From: Sphingomonas sp.
Lineage (GTDB): Bacteria; Pseudomonadota; Alphaproteobacteria; Sphingomonadales; Sphingomonadaceae
Length of the DNA: 64,000 nucleotides
NCBI RefSeq assembly: GCF_017304635.1
Contig: NZ_JAFKMA010000003.1
Coordinates: 375,585 to 439,584, forward strand
Direction: 5' to 3'
In this document: piece by piece, positions 1-7,945 of the stretch
How the letters are laid out: every line of letters starts with the position of its first letter
Position numbering within the stretch: position 1 is the stretch's first letter
The notes under the pieces: generated by a model
Told to the model about the DNA's origin: nothing
Database searches by the model: none
The model's input: only the letters and a program-made list of their open reading frames with translations
Translations under genes and position numbers: made by a program

Positions 1-1
1 G

Positions 2-709
2 CGGCGGCACGACATGGCGGCGCTGACGGCAAAAGCGCATGCAGCGGGGGCGGTGACGGTGTGGGATCTCGCGCATTCGGCGGGCGCGGTACTGGTCGAC
101 CTGACCGCCGCCGATGCCGATTTCGCGGTTGGCTGTACATACAAATACCTCAACGGCGGCCCGGGCGCGCCCGCCTTCATCTACGTCGCCCCCCGTTTCG
201 CCGACAGCGCGCAGCCGATCCTGGCGGGGTGGATGGGGCATGCGGCGCCGTTCGCGTTCGATCTCGACTATCGCCCCCGCGCCGGGGTCGAGCGGATGCG
301 CGTGGGGACGCCGCCGGTGCTGGCGTTGGCAGTACTCGACGCCGCGCTCGACGTGTGGGACGGCGTCGACATGGCCGACGTCCGCGCCGCGTCGATCGCC
401 CTGAGCGAACGGTTCATCGTCGAGGTCGAGGCACGCTGCCCCGACCTCGCGCTCGCCAGCCCCCGCGATCCGCACGCCCGCGGCAGCCAGGTATCGTTCC
501 GCCATCCGCACAGCTATGCGATCATGCAGGCATTGATCGCCAGTCACGTCATCGGCGATTTCCGCGCGCCGGACCTGATCCGCTTCGGCTTCACGCCTTT
601 GTACCTGAGCGAGGACGACGTGGTCGCCGCCGCGCGCGTGCTCGAACGCGTGATGCGCGAGCGCTTGTGGGACGACCCCGCTTATGCGACGCGGAGCGCC
701 GTCACATGA
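2..709 (+). CDS. kynU: Kynureninase, C-terminal part (5' end outside window)
   Basis: Kynureninase is a PLP-dependent enzyme that cleaves kynurenine (or 3-hydroxykynurenine) to anthranilate (or 3-hydroxyanthranilate) and alanine in tryptophan catabolism. The reading frame is already open at base 2 ([16 protein letters not shown]...), which matches the interior of the family, so roughly the first 170 residues lie upstream of the window. The visible part has WDLAHSAGA and [11 protein letters not shown]; the Lys in the latter is the expected PLP Schiff-base residue. The C-terminal domain is complete ([15 protein letters not shown]). Its TGA stop overlaps the ATG of the dioxygenase gene by 4 nt (ATGA), so the two kynurenine-pathway genes are one coupled operon. 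An internal ATG at base 14 is not the start. Identification is secure. Confidence 0.95.
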   Translation, partial: RRHDMAALTAKAHAAGAVTVWDLAHSAGAVLVDLTAADADFAVGCTYKYLNGGPGAPAFIYVAPRFADSAQPILAGWMGHAAPFAFDLDYRPRAGVERMRVGTPPVLALAVLDAALDVWDGVDMADVRAASIALSERFIVEVEARCPDLALASPRDPHARGSQVSFRHPHSYAIMQALIASHVIGDFRAPDLIRFGFTPLYLSEDDVVAAARVLERVMRERLWDDPAYATRSAVT

Positions 710-1542
710 CCGACGATTCCTCCAATACCGGCGTCGCCGCCGGGGCCGAAACCGACTTCGCCGGCAAGATGGCCTATGGCGATTACCTCCGGCTCGACCT
801 GATCCTGGCCGCGCAGGAGCCGAAGTCGCGCGCGCATGACGAATTGCTGTTCATCATCCAGCACCAGACATCCGAATTGTGGATGAAACTGGCGGTGCAC
901 GAGCTCGAATCGGCACGCGACGCGATCGCCGCCGACCGCCTGCCGCATGCGTTCAAGATGCTGGCGCGAGTGTCGCGGATCCTGGAGCAGCTCAACAATG
1001 CGTGGGACGTGCTGCGCACGCTGACGCCGAGCGAATATACCGAGTTTCGCAACAGCTTGGGCCAGTCGTCGGGGTTCCAGAGCCACCAGTATCGCGCGAT
1101 CGAGTTCCTGTGCGGCAATCGCGTCGCGTCGATGCTCAAACCCCATGCGCACCGCCCCGCGATCATGGGCGAGTTGCAGGTGATCCTGGCGCGGCCGAGC
1201 CTGTACGATGAAGCGATCCGGCTGCTTGCGCGCGCCGGGTTCGACGTGGGCGAGGAGCGCGCGGACCTCGCCGCGCCGCGGGCCGAAAGCGCCAAGGTGC
1301 GCGACGCGTGGCGCGCGGTGTACAAAACGCCCGAGCGGCACTGGACGCTGTACGAACTGGCCGAGGAACTGGTCGACCTGGAGGATTATTTCCGGCGCTG
1401 GCGGTTCAACCACGTCACTACGGTCGAGCGCGTGATCGGCCTGAAGCATGGCACCGGCGGCACCGGCGGCGTGCCGTATCTCCGCCGCATGCTCGAGGTC
1501 GAGCTGTTCCCGGAGCTGTGGCACGTACGGACGGAGCTGTAG
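706..1542 (+). CDS. kynA: Tryptophan 2,3-dioxygenase
   Basis: A 278-residue haem enzyme that opens the indole ring of L-tryptophan to N-formylkynurenine, the first step of the kynurenine pathway. The ATG at 706 overlaps the kynU stop by 4 nt. Family motifs are plain: [13 protein letters not shown] near the N-terminus, [35 protein letters not shown], the proximal haem His (about residue 236) in [14 protein letters not shown], and the glycine-rich substrate loop [11 protein letters not shown]. Length is normal for the bacterial enzyme. The coding frame continues open upstream of 706 but that part is antisense or shadow to kynU. With kynU it indicates conversion of tryptophan toward anthranilate or NAD precursors; no formamidase is visible in the window. 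Confidence 0.97.
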   Translation: MTDDSSNTGVAAGAETDFAGKMAYGDYLRLDLILAAQEPKSRAHDELLFIIQHQTSELWMKLAVHELESARDAIAADRLPHAFKMLARVSRILEQLNNAWDVLRTLTPSEYTEFRNSLGQSSGFQSHQYRAIEFLCGNRVASMLKPHAHRPAIMGELQVILARPSLYDEAIRLLARAGFDVGEERADLAAPRAESAKVRDAWRAVYKTPERHWTLYELAEELVDLEDYFRRWRFNHVTTVERVIGLKHGTGGTGGVPYLRRMLEVELFPELWHVRTEL

Positions 1543-1604
1543 CTGGGAGCGGGCACGCAGCGGGTCGGTGACACGAGGTTTGGCGCGACGGCGCGAACGC
1601 GACC

Positions 1605-1631
1605 GTCACCCCGGCCTTATGCCGGGGTGAC
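1605..1631. repeat. Perfect palindromic hairpin after kynA
   Basis: GTCACCCCGGC (1605-1615), loop CTTAT, GCCGGGGTGAC (1621-1631): a perfect 11-bp stem. It lies 63 nt past the kynA stop and is not followed by a T-run, so it looks more like a dispersed GC-rich palindromic repeat of sphingomonad genomes than a standard intrinsic terminator. It could still stabilise the 3' end of the kynA mRNA. Confidence 0.8.
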
Positions 1632-1801
1632 GAAGCATGAGCGGCGACGTCACCGTCCAACGCGCAGAATGTCGATCTAACTTTACGGAAGCATGGACCC
1701 GGCCGGAAGAAGGAACGTCCGACGCAAATTGCACACCGTCCTGCGCCGGCCCGGAGCGGATCGCGATCGATGACTCCTCGCCGAGGAGCGTGCCGCCGCC
1801 G

Positions 1802-1912
1802 CTAGCTGATCGCTAGCGCCACACCCAGCATCACCGCCGCCAGTCCGACGCTGACGAGGTGCATCGCCAGACCGTAGCTGCAGGGACGATCGCTGGCGTG
1901 AAAGCCGTGCAT
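1802..1912 (-). CDS. Possible 36-residue single-span membrane peptide
   Basis: ATG at 1912 follows a purine-rich GAGAGG two bases upstream, and the frame runs to a TAG at 1802. The product begins MHGFHASDRPCSYG and ends in an uninterrupted hydrophobic stretch (residues about 15-36: LAMHLVSVGLAAVMLGVALA and IS), long enough to span the membrane once. It is not recognised as a known family. Small membrane peptides of this type are often missed, but the Shine-Dalgarno spacing is short and this may be chance. Presented as a candidate only. Confidence 0.3.
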   Translation of the reverse strand: MHGFHASDRPCSYGLAMHLVSVGLAAVMLGVALAIS

Positions 1913-2026
1913 ATCCTCTCAATCCGCGCGCCGTCGCTCTCTTGGCATGGGGTCGCGCCGGGATAATGCTACGCCGATTCGCGGCGATTTCCAGCATCTG
2001 TTTCGGGACGGACCGTCCCGCGGTCG

Positions 2027-2323
2027 TCACTCCGAGGCGGCGGGCTCGTCGCGCAACCGTTCGTGGTGACGGATCACTTCGTCGATGATGAAGCGCAGGA
2101 ACTTCTCGGAGAATTCGGGGTCCAGCCGTGCATCGGTCGCCAGCTTGCGCAACCGCGCGATCTGGCGCTCCTCGCGGCCCGGATCGGCGGGGGGTAGCCC
2201 GGCCTGCGCCTTGTAGCGGCCGACCGCCTGCGTCACCTTGAACCGCTCTGCCAGGATATGGACCAGCGCCGCGTCGATATTGTCGATGCTGCTGCGATAC
2301 TCGTCCAGCACGTCGTCTCTCAT
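2027..2323 (-). CDS. Chorismate mutase, AroQ type
   Basis: A 98-residue all-helical chorismate mutase that converts chorismate to prephenate for phenylalanine and tyrosine synthesis. The sequence has the AroQ pattern: an N-terminal helix (LDEYRSSIDNIDAALVHILAERF), then VTQAVGRYKAQAGLPPADPGREERQIARL, and a C-terminal helix FSEKFLRFIIDEVIRHHE. Length is typical of the monofunctional form. The frame is open further upstream, but that part translates the large inverted repeat at 2361-2440, so the ATG at 2323 (with GGGA upstream) is preferred; an ATG 12 nt further upstream is the alternative. The gene is transcribed divergently from ispB, with the inverted repeat between them. Confidence 0.9.
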   Translation of the reverse strand: MRDDVLDEYRSSIDNIDAALVHILAERFKVTQAVGRYKAQAGLPPADPGREERQIARLRKLATDARLDPEFSEKFLRFIIDEVIRHHERLRDEPAASE

Positions 2324-2360
2324 GAAAGGTCCCATCGGTTGGTCGGCTCTCGCCGACTGG

Positions 2361-2440
2361 CGGCACCAGCCCGCTCCCCCACCCGACCGCCCAGACATCG
2401 TACCCTATGGGCGGTCGGGTGGGGGTGCGGGCTGGTGCCG
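2361..2440. repeat. Large near-perfect inverted repeat (33-bp arms)
   Basis: The left arm at 2361-2393 and the right arm at 2408-2440 are complementary at 32 of 33 positions around a 14-nt loop. The arms are very GC-rich (CGGCACCAGCCCG... and ...CGGGCTGGTGCCG). The element sits in the divergent region between the chorismate mutase gene and ispB, so it would be transcribed as a leader of one or both. There is no transposase gene or evident target duplication. It resembles a mobile palindromic repeat (REP or MITE-like) or a strong cruciform. Confidence 0.85.
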
Positions 2441-2538
2441 CGCTATAAAGCACTGTCGCGCGCGTGATGCGCGCGCAAGCCCGCCTGCGCAACCTGCGCT
2501 TGCCATCGCGAGCCGCGTTCGCCACATGCGCGGACGAG

Positions 2539-3555
2539 ATGAGCGCCACGATCCACCGCCTCGATCCCGGCCGCCCCGCCCCCAGCCTCGATCCGATGAT
2601 GAGCCTGGTCGCGGCGGACATGAACGCGGTCAACGCCGTCATCCTCGATCGCATGCAGTCGGACATTCCGCTGATCCCCGAACTGGCCGGCCACCTGATC
2701 GCGGGCGGCGGCAAGCGGATGCGGCCGATGCTGACGCTCGCGAGCGCACGGCTGCTCGGCTATACCGGGACGCGCCACCATCGTCTGGCCGCGGCGGTCG
2801 AGTTCATCCACACCGCGACCTTGCTCCACGACGACGTGGTGGACGGCAGCGACCTGCGCCGGGGCAAGCGCACCGCCAACCTGATCTGGGGCAACCCCGC
2901 CTCGATCCTGGTCGGCGACTTCCTGTTCAGCCGCAGCTTCGAGCTGATGGTCGAGGACGGTAGCCTGAAGGTGCTGAAGATCCTGTCCAACGCGTCGGCC
3001 GTGATCGCGGAAGGGGAGGTCAACCAGCTGACCGCCGCACGCCGAGTCGACTTGGGCGAGGAGCGCTACCTCGACATCATCGGCGCGAAGACTGCGGCAT
3101 TGTTCGCCGCCGCCTGCCGCATCGCCGCCGTCGTCGCCGAGCGTCCGGAGGCGGAGGAAGCCGCGCTCGACGCGTTCGGCCGCAACCTGGGCATCGCATT
3201 CCAGCTGGTCGACGATGCGATCGACTACGTGTCTGACGCCGGCACGATGGGCAAGGATTCGGGCGACGACTTCCGCGAAGGCAAGGTCACGCTGCCGGTG
3301 ATCCTGGCCTATGCGCGCGGCAGCGACGAGGATCGCCGCTTCTGGAAGGACGCGATGATGGGCCATCGCGCGTCCGACGAGGATTTCGCGCACGCGCTGT
3401 CGCTGGTCCGCTCGACGCGCGCAATCGACGACACGCTCGCCCGCGCACGCCACTATGGCCAGCGCGCGATCGATTCGATCGCCGGCTTCGCGGCCGGCAA
3501 GGCGCGCGACGCGATGACCGAAGCAGTCGAGTTCGCCGTCGCGCGCGCCTACTGA
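2539..3555 (+). CDS. ispB: Octaprenyl (polyprenyl) diphosphate synthase
   Basis: A 338-residue trans-polyprenyl diphosphate synthase that elongates FPP with IPP units to make the ubiquinone side chain. Both aspartate-rich metal motifs are present: HDDVVDGSDLRRGKRTAN (first, DDxxD) and FQLVDDAIDY (second). GGGKRMRPML is the IPP-binding N-terminal motif, and KDSGDDFREGKVTLPVI is the typical C-terminal stretch. The ATG at 2539 (MSATIHRLDPG) is preceded by GGACGAG and fits family N-termini; the open frame upstream to 2464 is probably leader. Chain length (C40 versus C50) cannot be read from sequence by eye; alphaproteobacteria of this group generally use ubiquinone-10, so a decaprenyl product is equally possible. 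It is convergent with the CDF gene (7-nt gap). Confidence 0.95.
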   Translation: MSATIHRLDPGRPAPSLDPMMSLVAADMNAVNAVILDRMQSDIPLIPELAGHLIAGGGKRMRPMLTLASARLLGYTGTRHHRLAAAVEFIHTATLLHDDVVDGSDLRRGKRTANLIWGNPASILVGDFLFSRSFELMVEDGSLKVLKILSNASAVIAEGEVNQLTAARRVDLGEERYLDIIGAKTAALFAAACRIAAVVAERPEAEEAALDAFGRNLGIAFQLVDDAIDYVSDAGTMGKDSGDDFREGKVTLPVILAYARGSDEDRRFWKDAMMGHRASDEDFAHALSLVRSTRAIDDTLARARHYGQRAIDSIAGFAAGKARDAMTEAVEFAVARAY

Positions 3556-3562
3556 CTCGCGC

Positions 3563-4549
3563 TCAGCAGCCGCCGGCGCATTCGGAATCGTACTCGATCT
3601 GAATCGTCGTATGGGCGATCGCGAACCGTTTTCGCAGCATCGTTTGCGCCTCCGCCAGGAAAGTAGCGCCGGGCTGCTCCGTCATCACCAGATGTGCGGT
3701 CAGCACGGTCTCGGTCGTCGACATCGGCCAGATGTGGAGGTCGTGCATCGCGTTGACGCCGGGTAATCCGGTCAGCGCTGCCCTGACCTGATCGTAGTCG
3801 ATCGTCCGCGGCACAGCATTCAGCGACATCTCGATCGTTTCGCGGAGAAGCCCCCAAGTCTGCCAGAAGATGATCGCCGACACGACGATCGACACGACCG
3901 GATCGATCCACCCCGCACCGGTCCACCAGATCGCGACACCGGCCAGCATCACGCCCGCCGAAACGGTCGCGTCGGCCGCCATGTGGAGGTACGCGCCGCG
4001 CAGGTTGATGTCGCTCTTCTGTCCGCGCGCGAACAGCCACGCGGTACCGGCATTGACCAGGATCCCCGCCGCCGCCACGACCACGACCACTGCGCCCTTG
4101 ACGTGGGCGGGCTCGCCAATCCGCATCACCGCCTCGAACACGACGGCACCCATCGCCATCAGCAGCAGCAGCGCGTTGATGAGCGCGGCGAGGATGGTCG
4201 ATGCCTTCAGCCCATAGGTGAAGCGCTTCGACGGCCCGCGTTTCGCGAGCGTCGCACCGGCCCAGGCGACGCTCAGCCCCAGCACGTCGCTGAGATTGTG
4301 TCCGGCATCGGCCATCAGCGCGACCGACTGTGCGAAGAAGCCGGTGGCGAACTCGACGATCACGAAGGCGATGTTCAGGCTGATGCCGATCGCGAAGGCG
4401 CGGTCGAACGTCAGCGGACCGTGATGATGACCGCCGGGGCCGTGTGCGTGGCCGTGGCCATGCCCATGCGAATGTCCATGCGCATGGGCATGATCGTGCG
4501 AATGATCGTGCTCGTGGTCATGATCGTCATGGTCGTGCGCGCCGTGCAT
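3563..4549 (-). CDS. Cation diffusion facilitator (zinc/cadmium/cobalt exporter)
   Basis: A 328-residue inner-membrane antiporter expected to export Zn(II) or related divalent metals in exchange for protons. The first 46 residues are an unusually dense His/Asp-rich tail (HDHDDHDHEHDHSHDHAHAH and following), a metal-capture region typical of CzcD/ZitB. Six transmembrane segments follow, with metal-site motifs ALMADAGHNLSDV (TM2, H-x3-D) and AYLHMAADATVSAGV (TM5, H-x3-D). The C-terminal cytoplasmic domain (AMHDLHIWPMSTTETVLTAHLV) is the usual dimeric ferredoxin-like fold. Start ATG at 4549. No metal-sensor gene is next to it. The exact metal is inferred only from family resemblance. Confidence 0.94.
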   Translation of the reverse strand: MHGAHDHDDHDHEHDHSHDHAHAHGHSHGHGHGHAHGPGGHHHGPLTFDRAFAIGISLNIAFVIVEFATGFFAQSVALMADAGHNLSDVLGLSVAWAGATLAKRGPSKRFTYGLKASTILAALINALLLLMAMGAVVFEAVMRIGEPAHVKGAVVVVVAAAGILVNAGTAWLFARGQKSDINLRGAYLHMAADATVSAGVMLAGVAIWWTGAGWIDPVVSIVVSAIIFWQTWGLLRETIEMSLNAVPRTIDYDQVRAALTGLPGVNAMHDLHIWPMSTTETVLTAHLVMTEQPGATFLAEAQTMLRKRFAIAHTTIQIEYDSECAGGC

Positions 4550-4595
4550 GGGTGCTGCCTAGCATTGCCGGGGCGTGTGATACTAGGACGCGAGC

Positions 4596-7112
4596 GTGAC
4601 CGAGCAACTTCCCGTCCTGGCCGTGCTGCCCGACCTGCTGGCAAGCCTGTCCGCGCGGTCGAACGCCGTACTGGTCGCGCCGCCCGGTGCGGGCAAGACG
4701 ACCGCAGTGGCGCCAGCCTTGCTAGGCGAGGCGTGGTGCCGCGGCGAGGTTCTGCTACTGAGCCCACGTCGCATCGCCGCGCGCGCCGCGGCCGAACGCA
4801 TGGCGGCGCTGGCCGGAGAACCCGTCGGCCGCACCTTCGGCTACGCTACGCGGATGGACAGCAAGCGGTCGGCCGCGACTCGCGTGACGGTGGTGACCGA
4901 GGGCATCTTCGTCGCGCGGATCCAGGCCGATCCCGAACTGGCAGGGGTGTCGGCGGTGTTGTTCGACGAAGTGCACGAACGCAGCCTCGATTCGGATTTC
5001 GGCCTCGCGCTCGCGCTCGATGCGCAGGGCGCGCTGCGTCCCGACCTGCGAATCGTCGCGATGTCGGCGACGCTGGACGGCGTCCGGTTCGCCACGTTGC
5101 TCGGCGACGCGCCGGTGATCGAGAGCGCGGGGCGGAACCATCCGCTCGACCTGCGCTATCTCGGCCGGCGCGGCGAAGCGCGGATCGAAGACGAGGTGGC
5201 GAGCGCGATCCGGCTGGTTTTGCGCGAGGAAAGCGGCGGCGTGCTCGCCTTCCTGCCCGGCGTCGCAGAGATCGAACGGACCGCCGAGCGGCTTGGCGAC
5301 GTGCCCGGCATAGTGCTGCACAAGCTCCACGGCCAGGTGCCGCCCGCCGCCCAGCGCGCCGCGATCGCGCCCGAAGCGACACGCAAGCTCGTCCTCGCGA
5401 CCAGCATCGCCGAGACCAGCCTGACGCTCGACGGGATCCGCGTCGTGGTCGATTCGGGGCTGGCGCGGCGCCCGCGCTACGACCGCGCGGCGGGGATGAC
5501 CCGGCTGGTGACCGAACGCGCGAGCCAGGCGGCGGCGACGCAGCGGGCCGGGCGGGCGGCGCGACAAGGGCCGGGCGTCGCATATCGCTTGTGGGAAGAA
5601 GCGGCGACCGCCGGCCTGCCACGGTTCGACCCGCCGGAGATACTCGAAGCCGATTTGTCGGCACTAGTGCTCGACTGCGCGATCTGGGGCGTTGCCGATC
5701 CGCGCGCGTTGCGGTGGCTCGATCCGCCGCCGGAGGCTGCGGTGATGGAAGCACGGGCGCGGCTGGCGACGTTGGAGGCACTGGACGCGGATGGCCGCCC
5801 TACTTCGCACGGCCGGGCGATCGCCAGGCTGCCGATGGCGCCGCGACTGGCGCACATGCTGGTCCGCGCCGGCGAGATGGGCTTGTCGCGGGACGCGGCC
5901 GACGTCGCGGTGCTGCTCGGCGAGCGCGGACTCGGTGGACCGGGGACCGACCTGGAAACGCGCGTGCGTCGATTTCGCGGCGAGCGCGGGCCGAGGGCGG
6001 ACGGTGCGCGGCGGCTGGCGGAACGATGGGTCAGCCTCATCCGTCATCCCCGCGAAAGCGGGGAGCCAGCTCCTGCCGTTTCAGTAGACGATGCAGGGCG
6101 GGAGATCGGCTCCCGCTTTCGCGACAGTGACGGCGTAAATATCGCCATCGCCCTTGCCTTTCCCGATCGCGTGGCGCGGCGGCGCGACGCGAGCGGCGAG
6201 CGCTGGGTGTCGGTCGGCGGACGTGGGTTCCGGCTCGATCCGACCGATCCCCTCACCAGTGCCGAATGGCTCGCGGTCGCGGAGACGCAGGGCATCGCCG
6301 CCGGCGCGCGGATCCTGTCGGCAGCGACGATCGACCAGCCGACCGTCGAGACCCTGTTCGTCGAGCGGATCGAGACTCGCCGCCGCTTCGCGTTCGATCC
6401 CGCGACGGGGGGTGTCGAGGCGGTCCGCGAGCGACGGCTCGGCGCGATCGTGTTGGCGAGCGGCCCCGATCCGGCCGCCGATCCGACCGCGATCGCCGCC
6501 GCGCTGGTCGCGGGCGTGCGCGAGCATGGCCTTGCGCTGCTGCCCTGGGGCGACGCGTCGGCGGCGTTGCGCGCGCGCGCCGTGTTCGCTGCGCGGCATG
6601 GCTGGGACGGTAAACTCGACGACGACGCCCTCGCCGACCGCCTCGATGAATGGCTGCCCGCCGTGGTCGCCGGCAAGCGGCGGCTCGGGCAGATCGGCGA
6701 CGGCGAATTGGCGGAAACGTTGCGTGCCCTAATCGGCTGGGACGCGATGCGCGCGCTCGACCGCATCGCGCCGGCACGGCTCGACACACCGGCAGGGTCG
6801 AGCGCCGCGATCGACTACGCTGCCGAGGCCGGCCCGACCGTCGAGCTGCGCCCGCAGGCGCTGTTCGGCCTCGCCGTGCATCCGAGCGTGGCCGGCGGCG
6901 CGGTGCCGCTGGTGCTCAGCCTGACCTCGCCGGCCGGCCGGCCGATCCAGACCACGCGCGACCTGCCGGGTTTCTGGTCCGGCAGCTGGGCGGCGGTCGC
7001 GAAGGAGATGCGCGGCCGCTATCCCCGCCACCCTTGGCCGGACGATCCGGCGGGCGCGAACCCTACGCTGCGCACCAAAAACGCTGATGCAAGGGCCGCA
7101 AAGAAACGGTAG
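4596..7112 (+). CDS. hrpB: ATP-dependent helicase HrpB
   Basis: An 838-residue DExH-box (DEAH/RHA) helicase of the HrpB family. Start is GTG at 4596. Walker A is APPGAGKTT (residues 28-36), Walker B is DEVH at 124-127, then SAT (motif III), and QRAGRAARQGPG (motif VI). The HrpB C-terminal domain follows, ending PRHPWPDDPAGANPTLRTKN. The cellular substrate of HrpB is not established in most bacteria. Unusual: residues about 482-513 (RHPRESGEP...DSDGV) are encoded by a palindromic repeat inserted in frame between the helicase-associated part and the ALAFPDRVARRR segment. The reading frame is intact through it, so the protein is probably functional with an extra loop. The gene is divergent from the CDF gene. 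Confidence 0.95.
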   Translation: MTEQLPVLAVLPDLLASLSARSNAVLVAPPGAGKTTAVAPALLGEAWCRGEVLLLSPRRIAARAAAERMAALAGEPVGRTFGYATRMDSKRSAATRVTVVTEGIFVARIQADPELAGVSAVLFDEVHERSLDSDFGLALALDAQGALRPDLRIVAMSATLDGVRFATLLGDAPVIESAGRNHPLDLRYLGRRGEARIEDEVASAIRLVLREESGGVLAFLPGVAEIERTAERLGDVPGIVLHKLHGQVPPAAQRAAIAPEATRKLVLATSIAETSLTLDGIRVVVDSGLARRPRYDRAAGMTRLVTERASQAAATQRAGRAARQGPGVAYRLWEEAATAGLPRFDPPEILEADLSALVLDCAIWGVADPRALRWLDPPPEAAVMEARARLATLEALDADGRPTSHGRAIARLPMAPRLAHMLVRAGEMGLSRDAADVAVLLGERGLGGPGTDLETRVRRFRGERGPRADGARRLAERWVSLIRHPRESGEPAPAVSVDDAGREIGSRFRDSDGVNIAIALAFPDRVARRRDASGERWVSVGGRGFRLDPTDPLTSAEWLAVAETQGIAAGARILSAATIDQPTVETLFVERIETRRRFAFDPATGGVEAVRERRLGAIVLASGPDPAADPTAIAAALVAGVREHGLALLPWGDASAALRARAVFAARHGWDGKLDDDALADRLDEWLPAVVAGKRRLGQIGDGELAETLRALIGWDAMRALDRIAPARLDTPAGSSAAIDYAAEAGPTVELRPQALFGLAVHPSVAGGAVPLVLSLTSPAGRPIQTTRDLPGFWSGSWAAVAKEMRGRYPRHPWPDDPAGANPTLRTKNADARAAKKR
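6041..6133. repeat. Palindromic repeat element inserted in frame inside hrpB
   Basis: The left arm starts CCGTCATCCCCGCGAAAGCG at 6041; the right arm, read in reverse, starts CCGTCACTGTCGCGAAAGCG from 6133. The arms match over about 37 bp with several mismatches and a one-base gap, around a loop of about 18 nt. This is the form of the dispersed GTCATCCCCGCGAAAGCGGGGA palindromes common in proteobacterial intergenic DNA, here inside a coding sequence and read as 30-odd extra residues without a stop or frameshift. The arms have drifted from perfect complementarity, which suggests an old insertion under coding constraint. Confidence 0.8.
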
Positions 7113-7121
7113 AGCGCTCAC

Positions 7122-7403
7122 ATGCCTATCGCCCGTATCTATCAGCGCCCCAAGAACGCCATGCAGTCCGGCCGCGCGCGGACCGACCGCTGGGTGCTCG
7201 AATTCGAGCCCGCCGAGGCGAAGCGCGCCGACCCGCTGACCGGCTGGGCCGGGTCGGGTGACACGCGCGAACAGGTCCGGCTGGGGTTCGCGACGGTCGA
7301 GGCGGCGATCGCCTATGCCGAAAAGGCCGGGCTGGCCTTCACCGTGCAGCCGACCCCGACCAGGACGCTGAAGCTGCAAGCCTACGCGGACAATTTCCGC
7401 TAG
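7122..7403 (+). CDS. NDUFS4-like accessory subunit of respiratory complex I
   Basis: A 93-residue protein of the ETC complex I subunit family (bacterial counterpart of mitochondrial NDUFS4/AQDQ), found in alphaproteobacteria. The pattern ARIYQRPKNAMQSGRARTDRWVLEFEP...DPLTGWAGSGDTREQVRL.F.T.EAAIAYAEKAGLAFTVQP is characteristic. It is a soluble protein that binds the NuoEFG peripheral arm of NADH:quinone oxidoreductase on the cytoplasmic side. It follows hrpB by 9 nt. Its TAG stop overlaps the stop of the convergent NUDIX gene (shared CTAG at 7400-7403). The main nuo genes are elsewhere. Confidence 0.9.
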   Translation: MPIARIYQRPKNAMQSGRARTDRWVLEFEPAEAKRADPLTGWAGSGDTREQVRLGFATVEAAIAYAEKAGLAFTVQPTPTRTLKLQAYADNFR

Positions 7404-7945
7404 GCGAGCATTCCTGCACCGAGCAGCATCAGCAGCTTGACGTCCATCGCGACGCCAGCCGCGCGGCGCTCGGCGACGAACGCCGACAAGCGATCGAGCG
7501 GTACGCGGTGGACAATGATGTTCTCGTCGGCGGTGCCGCCGCCATCGCCGATCTTGGCCAGCCCCTCGGCGCGGACGAGCGTGAAACACTCGCTGACCAT
7601 GCCGGGCGACGAGTAAAAAGTGCCGAGCGAGGTCAGCCGCGCCGCGCGATAGCCGGTTTCCTCTTCCAGTTCGCGGGCCGCCGAATCCTCGACACTTTCA
7701 CCGGCCTGCTCGTCCCCGACCAATCCCGCGGGCAGTTCGAGGCAATAACCGCCGATCGGCACGCGATATTGCTCGACCAGGATGACGCAGCCCCCATCAT
7801 CGTCACCGGCGTCGATCGCGAGGATCACTGCTGCCTGGACGCCGCCGGTGCGGCCGACATACTCCCAGCGGCCGCGTTTCTTGATCGCCAGGAACTTGCC
7901 CGCCCACATCGTCCGTTCAGGCGCGTCGTGGTCGGGCGCGCTCAC
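7400..7945 (-). CDS. NUDIX hydrolase (ADP-ribose pyrophosphatase-like)
   Basis: A 181-residue NUDIX enzyme. The Nudix box is seen in the segment GLVGDEQAGESVEDSAARELEEETG (GX5EX7REUXEEXG pattern, with a slightly lengthened first spacer), preceded by ILVEQYRVPIGGYCLELPAG, which is typical of ADP-ribose/NDP-sugar pyrophosphatases; these hydrolyse ADP-ribose to AMP and ribose-5-phosphate. GTG at 7945 overlaps the TGA of the upstream TPM-domain gene by 4 nt (GTGA) and is chosen as start; a methionine 11 codons further in (MWAGKFLAIKKRGRWEYVGR) is the alternative. It is the last gene of the lemA-TPM-TPM-NUDIX cluster. Exact substrate is inferred. Confidence 0.88.
   Translation of the reverse strand: MSAPDHDAPERTMWAGKFLAIKKRGRWEYVGRTGGVQAAVILAIDAGDDDGGCVILVEQYRVPIGGYCLELPAGLVGDEQAGESVEDSAARELEEETGYRAARLTSLGTFYSSPGMVSECFTLVRAEGLAKIGDGGGTADENIIVHRVPLDRLSAFVAERRAAGVAMDVKLLMLLGAGMLA

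Larger units (their letters stand above)
1543..2026. other. Intergenic stretch between kynA and the chorismate mutase gene
   Basis: About 480 nt between two convergent genes. It holds a perfect 11-bp hairpin (1605-1631) soon after kynA and a possible 36-residue hydrophobic small ORF on the minus strand (1802-1912). No RNA gene or larger coding frame with convincing composition is seen in the remainder. Confidence 0.6.

Noticed and set aside
682-1524. Long open frame antisense to kynA
   Set aside because: High-GC codon bias opens the opposite strand; the product has no family resemblance, while the sense frame is a textbook tryptophan 2,3-dioxygenase.
6041-6133. A frameshift or pseudogene in hrpB at the repeat
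   Set aside because: The frame runs through the repeat without a stop and the downstream HrpB motifs (ALAFPDRVARRR and the C-terminal domain) remain in frame, so the gene is intact.
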